A DNA stretch of 45,880 nt from an uncultured Burkholderiales bacterium (GTDB lineage Bacteria; Pseudomonadota; Gammaproteobacteria; Burkholderiales; Burkholderiaceae_C): NCBI GenBank assembly GCA_937891665.1, contig CALAGS010000225.1, positions 1-45,880 of the forward strand, given 5' to 3'. The notes below the pieces were generated by a model that made no database searches, was not told the origin of the DNA, and was given only the letters and a program-made list of their open reading frames with translations. Below are positions 32,026-40,978 of this stretch, one piece after another. Position numbers and translations under genes: made by a program. Every line of letters begins with the position of its first letter. The stretch's first letter is position 1.

Positions 32026-34074
32026 TCAGAGCTGAGCTGTCACCAACAGATTGCCCATGGCATCTACTTTGGCTTCAAAGCCAGGCTCTAACCACACCGT
32101 GGTGTCGGCTTGCTCCAAGATGGCAGGGCCTTGAACTTGCGCACCCACGGGTAACTCCAAACGCGCATAGCGCTGTGCATCCCACCACTTTCCTTGGTGG
32201 TACACAGCTTGCACACCCAATGGCTGTGTGCTGCCAGCACCCACCGGTGCCAACACCGACAAATCAAATTTAGGCCGACGACCAATTCGCGCATAGCGCA
32301 GGTTCATGACACGCATGACGGGGCCTTCAAGCACACGACCAAACGAGCTTTGATAAGCCTCTGCGAATGCTTGACGCAAACCTTCCGATGTCAATTGAGA
32401 GCGTTGGACATTCACTTGAAGAGTGTGCGTTTGACCTGTGAACAACATGTCGAGCGCAATGTTTTCATCCACATTCACAAAACGCACACCTGCAGAATCA
32501 AGGCGAACTTGGCAAGCTTCAGCCAATTGGTCTATTCGCGCCATCATGTCTGTGAAGTTCACATCGTGCAATGCTTGGTTCAAAGTTTGCACCGCGTCGT
32601 GACGCATGTCGGCCATGACGCAACCCAAGGCGGATGTGACGCCAGGATAACGCGGCACGATACCCGTGGTCACACCCACTTCACGCATCATGGCGCACAC
32701 ATGCAATCCGCCGCCACCGCCAAATGGCATGTACGCAAATTGACGCGGATCGTGCCCTTTTTCAATGGACACCACACGCACTGCGCCCGCCATCTTGGCA
32801 TTGGCCACTGTGAGCACAGCTTCAGCGGCTTCCAAAGTACTCAGACCAAGTGGTTCAGCCACATGCTTTTGAATGGCTTGCTCTGATAAATCAGCGCGCA
32901 TGGCTTCCAACAAACCGCCACCCAATGGACGGTCGGCCGCAATGCGGCCCAACAACACATTGGCGTCCGTGACCGTGGGCCTGGTGTTGCCTCGGTCGTA
33001 GCAGGCAGGCCCTGGCACACTGCCCGCCGACTCAGGACCGACTTGCAACATGCCACTGGCATCGACAGAGGCAATGGAGCCACCGCCCGCGCCAATGGTT
33101 TCTATTTGAATCATGGGCGAGCGAACCACCAAACCAAATTCGATGGCAGTTTGCGCGGCCAGTGCGGCCTCACCCTTTGCCACCAAAGACACATCAAACG
33201 AAGTGCCGCCCATGTCACCTGTCATGACATTGGGATACCCCGCTGCGCGTGCAATGGCAGCGCATGCCATGACACCAGCAGCAGGTCCTGACAAGGCCGT
33301 TCTCACAGGCACGTCACAAGCTGTTTGACGCGACATGACGCCGCCATTGCTTTGCACAATGAGCAGTTCGCCTTCAAAACCTTGGCCACGCAAATCAGTT
33401 TCTAAACGCGTTAAATAGCTGCCTACCACGGGCTGCAATGCCGCATTCAAAGTGGCCGTAGAGCAGCGTTCAAACTCGCGAATTTCAGGCAAAACTTCGC
33501 TGGCGGCTGTCACATGCGGGTTGGGCCACATGGCACGCACAGCAGCCACAGCGGCTTGCTCATTGGCCATGTTGGCATAGGCGTTGATGAAGAACACACA
33601 CACAGCTTCGCACCCTGCATCTAGCAAAGCTTGGGCTTGGACTTTCACTTGATCGATGTTCACAGGTGTGTGAATTTGACCATCGGCCAGCACGCGTTCG
33701 TCTACTTCCAAGCGCAAAGCACGCGGCACGATGGGCGTGAAGCTGCCGCGCAAGCCCCATGTTTGAGGCCGATCGCGACGACGCATTTCTAGCACATCGC
33801 GAAAGCCGCGCGTGGTGATGATGCCAGTGCGCGCCACTTTGCGTTCTAGCAAGGCATTGGTGCCTACTGTGGTGCCATGCACAATGCTTGCCACACCGGA
33901 AGCAGAACCATCCTCAGAAATTTTCTGAATGCCGTTCATAAAACCGCGAGCTTCTTCGCCGCGGGTGGAAGGCACTTTCACAATGCGAGCTGTACCGCTT
34001 TGCTCATCAAGCACAAACAAATCGGTGAATGTGCCGCCCACATCGACACCCACCACCCAACGTTTCTGACTCAT
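32026..34074 (-). CDS. Hydantoinase/oxoprolinase subunit A (HyuA family)
   Basis: This 682-residue ATPase subunit begins with the actin-like phosphate loop 'VVGVDVGGTFTDLFVLD'. It continues with 'VHGTTVGTNALLERK' and a second phosphate loop 'VMTGDMGGTSFDVSLVA', then 'PFGGGGGLHVCAMMREVG'. With HyuB it forms an enzyme that phosphorylates and hydrolyses a cyclic amide or imide (5-oxoproline, N-methylhydantoin, caprolactam). Relatives also carboxylate ketones (acetone carboxylase). Operon context without a third carboxylase subunit favours ring opening. The ATG at 34074 has AAAGGA upstream and overlaps the hyuB stop by 4 nt. A longer frame from 34152 would lie inside hyuB. Confidence 0.92.
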   Translation of the reverse strand: MSQKRWVVGVDVGGTFTDLFVLDEQSGTARIVKVPSTRGEEARGFMNGIQKISEDGSASGVASIVHGTTVGTNALLERKVARTGIITTRGFRDVLEMRRRDRPQTWGLRGSFTPIVPRALRLEVDERVLADGQIHTPVNIDQVKVQAQALLDAGCEAVCVFFINAYANMANEQAAVAAVRAMWPNPHVTAASEVLPEIREFERCSTATLNAALQPVVGSYLTRLETDLRGQGFEGELLIVQSNGGVMSRQTACDVPVRTALSGPAAGVMACAAIARAAGYPNVMTGDMGGTSFDVSLVAKGEAALAAQTAIEFGLVVRSPMIQIETIGAGGGSIASVDASGMLQVGPESAGSVPGPACYDRGNTRPTVTDANVLLGRIAADRPLGGGLLEAMRADLSEQAIQKHVAEPLGLSTLEAAEAVLTVANAKMAGAVRVVSIEKGHDPRQFAYMPFGGGGGLHVCAMMREVGVTTGIVPRYPGVTSALGCVMADMRHDAVQTLNQALHDVNFTDMMARIDQLAEACQVRLDSAGVRFVNVDENIALDMLFTGQTHTLQVNVQRSQLTSEGLRQAFAEAYQSSFGRVLEGPVMRVMNLRYARIGRRPKFDLSVLAPVGAGSTQPLGVQAVYHQGKWWDAQRYARLELPVGAQVQGPAILEQADTTVWLEPGFEAKVDAMGNLLVTAQL

Positions 34075-35759
34075 GATTTTTCCTTTGAAACGTAGGCTTC
34101 TTCTAGGTCTTTGGCGCGTGCCTCTGCGCTGCGGTCGCTGGGCTTGCCCCATCCACCGCCGCCCGGTGTTTGCAAGCGCACACGTTCGCCTTTTTTCAAG
34201 CGAATGCCCAGCATCTTAGATACCATAGGAGGTGTTTTCCACACACCCTCGTTCTCATACTCAAACACGTTGGGCAAAGCCGACTGACCGCCCGCAATGC
34301 CTTTGGGCGCGGCTTTACCGCGTTCGCCAAAGATGAAGGCTTCGGCCGATTCTTCCAACAGTTCAATTTCATACACCGCACCCAAGCCACCTCGATGCTC
34401 CCCATCGCCGCCAGAATTGGCACGCAAGGCCCACTGAGTAAACCGAACTGGATAAGCAGCTTCCAAAATTTCCAAGGGCGGAATGGTGGCTGTAGAAATA
34501 GGCGCATTGCTGTGCGACAAACCATCGGCGTCAGAATGACCGCCGTGGCCGCCGCCAAAGAAACTGAACATGACCCAGCGCTGGCCTTTGCGTTTGTCGT
34601 CGGTACGGTGGCCTGCAATTGACAAGGCGTTGATGGTGCCATACGCATGTGCCACAGCACGTTTGGGATCGGCCAAGGCTGTGGCACTGAAGATCACATC
34701 AATCATGCGCAAAATGGTTTCGGTGTAACCACCCACTGGACGTGGACGTTCTGCACTGATGACCAAACGATCGGGAAGGATGAAGTCAACGGCATCCAGC
34801 ACACCCGCATTGGCAGGCACATCGGGAAAGACGTGCTTCAACGCCACATAACAGGCCGCCACTGCCGTGGCCCTTGAAATGTTGACGGGGCCTGCGCATT
34901 GCGCAGAGGTGCGAGAGAAATCCAAGCTTAAACGGTCGCCCTTGATCGTCATGTCAAGCGCAATGGTGAGCGGCGTATCGACCACGCCATCGTTGTCCAG
35001 CACATCTTCAAAGCTGTAGCAACCATCTGGCAAGCTGGTAATGTGAGAGCGCATCAAGCGCACCGCACGCGCACGCAATTCGACCATGGCCTGCGCTACT
35101 TTGCCATCGCCATATTCATCGAGCAAGCCATTCAAGCGCTTGGCACCCAACTCCAACGCAGCCAATTGACCATTCAAGTCACCCCAAAGGCTGTCTGGCA
35201 AACGCGTGTTGGCGCGCAGAATGGCCAAAACATCTTCCTCCAAAACACCTGCCCGCAAAATTCGGACAGGGGGAATTTGAACCGCCTCTTGCCAGCACTC
35301 GGTGGCGGCAGGGTTGTAATTACCTGGCACTGCGCCACCCACATCGTGCCAATGGGCTGCCGAAGCCAGAAAGCAAAACAATTGTCCGCCACGAAAAAAT
35401 GGTCGCACCAGTTTGAAATCGTTGGCGTGTGTGCCACCTTCATAGGGGTCGTTGAACAACCAAATGTCACCGTCTTGCATACCGCCGCGCGTGGCTGCAG
35501 CTTTGGCTGCAGCGCGCACCGCAAAGGCCATGGCGCCCACAAACACGGGCAGGCCTGATTTGCCTTGCACCAAGGTATCACCTGTCATGCCATCGTAAAT
35601 GCCATGACATGCATCGTGTGCTTCTGCAATGATGGGATTGAAAGCACTGCGGTACAGCGTAGCGTCCATTTCGTCGGCCACTTGCTCTAGCCGTCCTCGC
35701 AGCACCGCAAGGGTCACGGGATCTAGCGTTGTTTTCATGTCCATCGTCTTCTCACTCAT
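34071..35759 (-). CDS. Hydantoinase/oxoprolinase subunit B (HyuB family)
   Basis: This 562-residue subunit has the HyuB motifs 'DPVTLAVLRGRLEQVADEMDATLYRSAFN', 'WLFNDPYEGGTHANDFK', 'FFGGGHGGHSDADGLSHSN' and 'NSGGDGEHRGGLGAVYEIE', with a Gly-rich end 'LQTPGGGGWGKPSD'. The His/Asp motifs probably hold the metal centre and the ring-opening active site. It works with HyuA. The start at 35759 lies 20 nt after the LeuD-like gene; ORF extension to 35882 would overlap that gene. The B-before-A order on the transcript is the reverse of many hyuAB operons. Confidence 0.92.
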   Translation of the reverse strand: MSEKTMDMKTTLDPVTLAVLRGRLEQVADEMDATLYRSAFNPIIAEAHDACHGIYDGMTGDTLVQGKSGLPVFVGAMAFAVRAAAKAAATRGGMQDGDIWLFNDPYEGGTHANDFKLVRPFFRGGQLFCFLASAAHWHDVGGAVPGNYNPAATECWQEAVQIPPVRILRAGVLEEDVLAILRANTRLPDSLWGDLNGQLAALELGAKRLNGLLDEYGDGKVAQAMVELRARAVRLMRSHITSLPDGCYSFEDVLDNDGVVDTPLTIALDMTIKGDRLSLDFSRTSAQCAGPVNISRATAVAACYVALKHVFPDVPANAGVLDAVDFILPDRLVISAERPRPVGGYTETILRMIDVIFSATALADPKRAVAHAYGTINALSIAGHRTDDKRKGQRWVMFSFFGGGHGGHSDADGLSHSNAPISTATIPPLEILEAAYPVRFTQWALRANSGGDGEHRGGLGAVYEIELLEESAEAFIFGERGKAAPKGIAGGQSALPNVFEYENEGVWKTPPMVSKMLGIRLKKGERVRLQTPGGGGWGKPSDRSAEARAKDLEEAYVSKEKS

Positions 35760-35779
35760 GGGGTACTTTGTTCTTTGTA

Positions 35780-36298
35780 TCAGTCGGTGTGGCGTGCTTT
35801 GTGCGCCATGCGTTGTTTGAGCACGTTGACCAAGCCGCCAGCATGGACCATGTCCATTAGAAAAGAAGGCACAGAGTGGCACATCAAAATTTGGCCCTGT
35901 GCGTTTTTCACTTGCGGTGTTTCTGTACCGATGATCTGCACCGATTCGTTTTCTTGCAAAGTTTCAGCTTCGGGGCAGGTGAGTAACAACAAGCCTAAGT
36001 TGAAGGCATTTCTGAAAAACAGCCCACTGTAGGAAGGCGCAATGACCGCAGCAATGCCCAATTGTTTGAGCGCATCTGCAGCTTGCTCACGCGAAGAGCC
36101 AATGCCAAAATTGGGCCCAGCCACCAACACATCGCCAGGCTTCACCCCAGCCGCAAAATCTGTGCGATGCACTTCTAAACAATGTGCCGCAATGACTTCA
36201 ATGCCGTGCTTCATGTAGGCACCTGGCGCCAAGGCATCGGTATCGATGTTGGCCCCAACACGCCATACTTTGCGAGAGACCATGGCGTCTTGCGTCAT
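35780..36298 (-). CDS. Aconitase-family hydro-lyase small subunit (LeuD-like)
   Basis: This 172-residue swivel-domain protein contains 'NIDTDALAPGAYMKHG' and 'GPNFGIGSSREQAADALKQLGIAAVIAPSYSGLFFRNAFNLGL'. GSSREQA is the substrate phosphate/carboxylate-binding stretch. The loop after DTD, which sets substrate choice in IPMI and homoaconitase (YLRT, YLVY types), reads YMKH here. That differs from leucine-pathway enzymes. Its ATG overlaps the large-subunit stop (ATGA). Because it lies in a hydantoinase/transport operon without leuA or leuB, a catabolic role (maleate, citraconate or dimethylmaleate hydratase-like) is more likely than leucine synthesis. Confidence 0.88.
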   Translation of the reverse strand: MTQDAMVSRKVWRVGANIDTDALAPGAYMKHGIEVIAAHCLEVHRTDFAAGVKPGDVLVAGPNFGIGSSREQAADALKQLGIAAVIAPSYSGLFFRNAFNLGLLLLTCPEAETLQENESVQIIGTETPQVKNAQGQILMCHSVPSFLMDMVHAGGLVNVLKQRMAHKARHTD

Positions 36299-37608
36299 GC
36301 CAACACCTCGCGTACATCGGCAATGTGGCCCGTCAAGGCAGAAGCAGCAACGGTGGCCGGCGACGCCAAATAAACCTGAACACTGGCAGGTCCCATGCGG
36401 CCTTGAAAGTTTCTGGCTGTGCTGGAAATAACGGTAGCGCCTTCTTCAAAAGTACCGCCGTAACCTGCGCACGCACCACAGGCATTTGGCAAGACGCTGG
36501 CACCTGCGTCCATCAAAATTTGCATCACACCTTCTTTGGTGGCCTGTGCTTGATCTCTGGCGCTGGCAGGCGCTACCAGCAGTTGCACGCCTGCGGCCAC
36601 TTTGCGTCCCTTCAAAACTTCAGCCGCTGCGCGCAAATCGGTCAGCTTGGCACCCGTGCATGCACCAATGTAGGCCACTGAAGGTTTGATGTGTGAAAAC
36701 TCGGCAACCGCTTTGGTGTTTTCAGGACTGTGTGGCGCCGCCACCTGCGGGCTCAATTGCGATGCCTCAAAATCAAAGCGCTGGCAGGCGGCGTTGTCGT
36801 CCGTTTCAAAATATTGACTCTGCTCTATAACGGCTTGCGAGACACCTACCGATTTCAAATAATCACGTGTGGTGCTGTCAGCTGCGATCAGCCCAACTTG
36901 GGCGCCCATCTCGGCACTCATGTTGGAAAGGGTCATGCGCTCTTGCATTCCCAGACCGCGAACGGTATCACCCGCAAATTCAACGGCTTGATAATTGCCA
37001 CCATTCATGCCGAACTTGCCAATCATGTGCAGCATCATGTCTTTGGCACAGACGCCTTTTTGCAGTGCACCATGCCACACCATTCTGAGCGTTTCTGGTA
37101 CTTGCACCCAAATTTCGCCCGTGGCCACCACGCCCAACATCTCAGTGGCGCCAATGCCAAACATGTAAGTGCCAAAAGCGCCACCAGTGGGAGAATGAGA
37201 GTCGCCGCCGACACAAAAATAGCCAGGCTTCAGATGACCACGCTCAGGCAAGACCACATGGCAGATACCCTCAGAATCAATCACATGCGGCAATTGCCAT
37301 TCTTTGGCCACATCGCGTGTGATGCGAATGATTTTTTCAGAATCGGCGTCTCTGGCGGGTACATAGTGATCCAGCACCAGCACCACTTTGTTTCGATCCC
37401 AAATTTCAGCACCGATGTCTGCCAGCATGGGCTTTAAGCGACGTGGTCCCGATGAGTCATGAAACATGGCCAAATCAACTTGGCATGTGAGCACATCACC
37501 CACCTTCACATGGGACTTTTCGGCGGCGCGTGCGATGAGTTTTTGTGCCAACGTGGCCCCTGAAGACCCAGCGCTGCGTTCAACCCGCAATTCACTTGCT
37601 GTGCTCAT
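36295..37608 (-). CDS. Aconitase-family hydro-lyase large subunit (LeuC-like)
   Basis: This 437-residue protein is homologous to LeuC/homoaconitase large subunits. Features include 'VGGDSHSPTGGAFGTYMFGIGATEM' and three iron-sulphur ligand cysteines, one in 'IGACTGAK' and two in 'NACGACAGYGG'. It would bind a [4Fe-4S] cluster and, with the LeuD-like subunit, add or remove water across a substituted maleate. IPM dehydratases carry 'CTN', and here the third residue is Gly. That is a further sign of changed specificity. It starts 7 nt after livF, linking transporter and enzymes in one operon. Confidence 0.88.
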   Translation of the reverse strand: MSTASELRVERSAGSSGATLAQKLIARAAEKSHVKVGDVLTCQVDLAMFHDSSGPRRLKPMLADIGAEIWDRNKVVLVLDHYVPARDADSEKIIRITRDVAKEWQLPHVIDSEGICHVVLPERGHLKPGYFCVGGDSHSPTGGAFGTYMFGIGATEMLGVVATGEIWVQVPETLRMVWHGALQKGVCAKDMMLHMIGKFGMNGGNYQAVEFAGDTVRGLGMQERMTLSNMSAEMGAQVGLIAADSTTRDYLKSVGVSQAVIEQSQYFETDDNAACQRFDFEASQLSPQVAAPHSPENTKAVAEFSHIKPSVAYIGACTGAKLTDLRAAAEVLKGRKVAAGVQLLVAPASARDQAQATKEGVMQILMDAGASVLPNACGACAGYGGTFEEGATVISSTARNFQGRMGPASVQVYLASPATVAASALTGHIADVREVLA

Positions 37609-37615
37609 GATGGCA

Positions 37616-38326
37616 TCACATTCCTAAATAGGCTTGTCGCAAGGTATCGCTGGCCAGTAACTCAGCTGGCAGGCCTTTAAAGCGAATCAAGCCGTTTTCC
37701 ATGACATAGGCACGGTCAGCAATTTCCAGTGACTGCCCCACGTTTTGCTCCACCAACAAAACCGCCAAGCCACTTGATTTAAGTTGACCAATTAAGGTGA
37801 ACATCTCTTCTACCAACAGAGGCGACAAGCCCAATGATGGCTCGTCCAGAATGAGCAATTTAGGCTCAGCCATCAAGCCTCGGCCAATGGCCAACATTTG
37901 CTGCTCACCCCCACTCAAAGTGCCAGCGAGTTGTTGTATGCGTTCGCGCAGCCTGGGGAAAATGCCAAATATTTTTTCTAAATTTTGGTCACGTCTTTCT
38001 CTGCCGCGCGTGAAGGCACCCAGCGATAAGTTTTCCAGAACATTGAGATTGGGGAAAACTTTGCGGCCTTCAGGCACATGAATCAAACCCGCTTGGACCA
38101 CTTTGCGAGCATGCCAACCGGTGCTGTCTTGGCCATCAAATTTGACGTGCCCACTACGCGCCTTAACCAAACCACTGAGCACACCATTCAGGGTGGTTTT
38201 GCCAGCACCATTGCTACCCAACAAGGCAACTGTTTCGCCAGGCATGACTTCCAAATCGACACCGCGCAAGACCTCTACCGCACCATAACCTGCGCGCAAT
38301 TGTTGAACACTTAACAGTGCATTCAT
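37616..38326 (-). CDS. livF: Liv-type ABC transporter ATP-binding protein (LivF)
   Basis: This 236-residue ATPase has Walker A 'LGSNGAGKTT', 'LIHVPEGRKVFPNLNVLENL', signature 'LSGGEQQMLAIGRGLM', Walker B 'LLILDEPSLGLSP' and switch region 'VLLVEQNVGQSLEIADRAYVMENG'. 'PEGRKVFPNLTV' with 'EQN' distinguishes LivF from LivG. The ATG at 38326 overlaps the livG stop (ATGA). An apparent extension to 38455 lies inside livG. Gene symbols here mark the family position; the ligand need not be a branched-chain amino acid. Confidence 0.92.
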   Translation of the reverse strand: MNALLSVQQLRAGYGAVEVLRGVDLEVMPGETVALLGSNGAGKTTLNGVLSGLVKARSGHVKFDGQDSTGWHARKVVQAGLIHVPEGRKVFPNLNVLENLSLGAFTRGRERRDQNLEKIFGIFPRLRERIQQLAGTLSGGEQQMLAIGRGLMAEPKLLILDEPSLGLSPLLVEEMFTLIGQLKSSGLAVLLVEQNVGQSLEIADRAYVMENGLIRFKGLPAELLASDTLRQAYLGM

Positions 38327-39084
38327 GCTGACAACTCCGCCTGCCGCAAGCGCGCTGCAGTGCCATGCCCTAAATACGCCTCTATCACTTGCGGATGCCT
38401 TGTCACTTCTGCGGGGGTACCTTGCGCAATCAATTGTCCTTGCGCCAACACCCAAACATGCTCGGCCAAACTCATGACCGCTTGCATCACGTGTTCAATC
38501 ATGAACACCGTGACGCCAGATGCCGCAATCGAACGCACCACAGGAATCATCTCGGCAATCTCTTGAGGGTTCAAACCCGCCAACACTTCATCCAACAACA
38601 ACAATTTGGGTTCAGTGGCCAATGCACGGGCCAATTCCAAACGCTTGCGGCCCGCCACTGTGAGATCGCTGGCCAATTTGTCCAATTGATCGGCCAAACC
38701 CACACGCTGAGCCACTTGCGCTGCAATGTCCAGTGCCAGCGTGCGCGATGCTGTGTGTAAATGCGCACCTACCGCAATGTTTTCGCGCACTGTTTGGGCA
38801 GCAAAGGGTTGAACAATTTGGAAGGTGCGTGTCATGCCCAATTTGGCGTTCAAATGGGGTGCTTGCCCCGTGATGTCTTGACCTAGCAAGATGACACGAC
38901 CAGTGTCAGGCGTTAAGAAACCTGACAGCAGCGCAAACAAAGTGGTCTTACCAGCACCATTGGGGCCAATCAATGCCGTCAGTGAACCTTGAGGCACGGT
39001 GAGGCTGACATCTTGAACAGCCTTCAACCCACCAAAGGAACGGCTCACACCTTGAACTTCCAACAAAGTTTGAGTGTCAGCCAT
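38323..39084 (-). CDS. livG: Liv-type ABC transporter ATP-binding protein (LivG)
   Basis: This is a 253-residue ATPase with Walker A 'IGPNGAGKTT', Q-loop 'MTRTFQIVQPFAAQTVRENIAVGAH' and a non-canonical signature stretch 'LTVAGRKRLELARAL' in place of LSGGQ. Walker B is 'LLLLDEVLAGLNPQE', with switch 'FMIEHVMQAVM'. The 'FQ..QPF' and 'EH' features are LivG-specific, and LivG-family ATPases often deviate at the signature. GGAGG lies 5 nt before the ATG at 39084. It overlaps livM by 8 nt. Confidence 0.92.
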   Translation of the reverse strand: MADTQTLLEVQGVSRSFGGLKAVQDVSLTVPQGSLTALIGPNGAGKTTLFALLSGFLTPDTGRVILLGQDITGQAPHLNAKLGMTRTFQIVQPFAAQTVRENIAVGAHLHTASRTLALDIAAQVAQRVGLADQLDKLASDLTVAGRKRLELARALATEPKLLLLDEVLAGLNPQEIAEMIPVVRSIAASGVTVFMIEHVMQAVMSLAEHVWVLAQGQLIAQGTPAEVTRHPQVIEAYLGHGTAARLRQAELSA

Positions 39085-40045
39085 TGCGCCTCCAAGATTT
39101 AGGCGTGTAACTTGCCAGTCCGGCAATGCCGCGCGGCAAGAACATCACAATGACAATGAGCACTGTGCCGTAAATGATCATGTTAATGCCAGGCATTTGA
39201 CCAAACAAATTGCGCGTGAGGTCGGCCAGCACATGCAGGGCAACAGCACCCAGAACGGGCCCCCACAAAGTACCCATGCCGCCCACGATGGCGCCCACCA
39301 AAGCTTCTACCGAGGTGTGCGATCCAAAACCAATGGCAGGGTCAATGTACTGAAAGACCTGCACATAAAACGCGCCTGCTGAACCCATCAAGCCACCCGA
39401 AAGAACTGTGGCCCAAGTTTTCACATGAAATGGGTTGACCCCCACGGCTCGGGCCGCATCTTCGTTGTCTCGCACAGCTTGCAAATAAGCACCAAAACGT
39501 GAATTGCGCAAATACGCGGTGACGCACAAAGCCAAAGCCACCAAACCCAAGATGAGCCAAACAAAACCAGCGCGAGAGCCAAATTGCATGTTGCCAATGG
39601 ACTCCTTCAAGGGCAGCATCAAGCCCACGCCAGCCCCTGTAAAAGGCACTGACAAAGTCACAATTCGAAACACTTCAGCAAACGCCAGAGTGACCAACGC
39701 AAAGTAAGAGCCCTTCAGGCCGTACCTGAATGACAAGGCGCCCACCCATGCACCCACCAAGGCTGCCGTCAACATGGCTGCCGGCAGTGCCAGCCAGGGG
39801 TTCCATCCCCAAGTCAATTGGGCGATCGCTTGAAAATAAGCACCGGTTCCAAAAAATAAAGCATGGCCAAAAGAGAACTGACCGCCAAAGCCGCCCAGCA
39901 CATTCCAAGCTTGCGCGATGAGGCACGCAAACAAAGCCATCATGACAAAATTCAAAACAACACCGGAGTGCGTGAAAAAAGGAATGGCCGCCACAATCCA
40001 AACAAACAGCGCAATGCTGAAAATATCTTTGCGCACTTGCGTCAT
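39077..40045 (-). CDS. livM: Liv-type ABC transporter permease (LivM)
   Basis: This 322-residue permease has the LivM pattern: 'ALFACLIAQAWNVLGGFGGQFSFGHALFFGTGAYFQAIA' near the N-terminus and the cytoplasmic loop 'YLQAVRDNEDAARAVGVNPFHVKTWATVLSG'. About ten membrane helices are expected. It forms the pore with LivH. The start at 40045 is preferred to 40072 because the latter runs into the livH end. Confidence 0.92.
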   Translation of the reverse strand: MTQVRKDIFSIALFVWIVAAIPFFTHSGVVLNFVMMALFACLIAQAWNVLGGFGGQFSFGHALFFGTGAYFQAIAQLTWGWNPWLALPAAMLTAALVGAWVGALSFRYGLKGSYFALVTLAFAEVFRIVTLSVPFTGAGVGLMLPLKESIGNMQFGSRAGFVWLILGLVALALCVTAYLRNSRFGAYLQAVRDNEDAARAVGVNPFHVKTWATVLSGGLMGSAGAFYVQVFQYIDPAIGFGSHTSVEALVGAIVGGMGTLWGPVLGAVALHVLADLTRNLFGQMPGINMIIYGTVLIVIVMFLPRGIAGLASYTPKSWRRNG

Positions 40046-40055
40046 GAAAAGAACC

Positions 40056-40946
40056 TCATGTCTTGGCCCCAAAAAAACCTTCTGGCCTTAACAAAAGCAC
40101 GCCAATGAAAATCACGAAGATGCCCACCTGACCCAAGGACTCACCTAAAAATAAACCGCCAAACGACTCCACCACGCCAATCAACAAACCGCCCAACAGC
40201 GCGCCAGCAAAACTGCCCATGCCGCCCAGCACCACCACCGTGAAGGCCACCAGCACAAAGCCATTGCCCACTTGTGGGTTGACATAGTAAGCAGGCAACA
40301 AGAAACAAGCGGCAGCCCCTAAGCAAGCCAAACCCAAACCAAAGCACATGGCGTACACGTGCTCCACATCAATGCCCATCAGACGGGCACCTTGTTTTTC
40401 CTTGGCAACTGCGCGAATGGCTCGGCCTAGATCTGTGCGTTGCAAAATCAGAATGAGCAAAGCAGAGACCACCAAGGCTCCCGCAAAGGCCACCAATTTA
40501 GGCAGAGACACCATCACTTGGGCAGCCTCCGGTCCTATGGCCACTGTGGTCAAGGTGTAGGCTGTCTCGATGGTGCGGGTGTCTGATTTGAAAAACAACA
40601 GGGCGAAGTTTTCCATCACGATCGAAAGACCTAAAGTGACCAGCAAAATATTTTCATCTTTGCCATGGCTGGCCCGGTTAATCACAATGCGCTGCATGGC
40701 ATAACCCAGCACAAACATGGCAGGCACCATGAGCGGCAAGGCCATGTACGGATCAATGCCCCAACGCTCTTTCAGCGCATAGACACCATAGAGGGCCATC
40801 ATGAGCGAGGCGCCATGCGCAAAATTGATGATGTGCAACACACCATAGATCAAGGTCAACCCGAGCGCAATCAAAGCATAGACTGCGCCCGTGGTGAGAC
40901 CATTGAGCAAAGCTGACAGCAAAATGCTGGCGTCAAACATCATCAA
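40056..40946 (-). CDS. livH: Liv-type ABC transporter permease (LivH)
   Basis: This 296-residue permease has 'LLNGLTTGAVYALIALGLTLIYGVLHIINFAHGASLMM' and the loop 'GRAIRAVAKEKQGARLMGIDVEHVYAM', both diagnostic of LivH. The 'GGMGSFAGALLGGLLIGVVESFGGLFL' element is conserved. Three ATG/near-ATG codons occur at the start (40946, 40943); the first is used. It lies 32 nt after the binding-protein gene. Confidence 0.93.
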   Translation of the reverse strand: MMMFDASILLSALLNGLTTGAVYALIALGLTLIYGVLHIINFAHGASLMMALYGVYALKERWGIDPYMALPLMVPAMFVLGYAMQRIVINRASHGKDENILLVTLGLSIVMENFALLFFKSDTRTIETAYTLTTVAIGPEAAQVMVSLPKLVAFAGALVVSALLILILQRTDLGRAIRAVAKEKQGARLMGIDVEHVYAMCFGLGLACLGAAACFLLPAYYVNPQVGNGFVLVAFTVVVLGGMGSFAGALLGGLLIGVVESFGGLFLGESLGQVGIFVIFIGVLLLRPEGFFGAKT

Positions 40947-40978
40947 ATCTAAAGTGCTGAAAAATCAAGCAGTTTCGA

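Noticed and set aside
36730..37437. 235-codon plus-strand frame opposite the LeuC-like gene
   Set aside because: No recognisable domain; the minus-strand gene has Fe-S ligands and family motifs.
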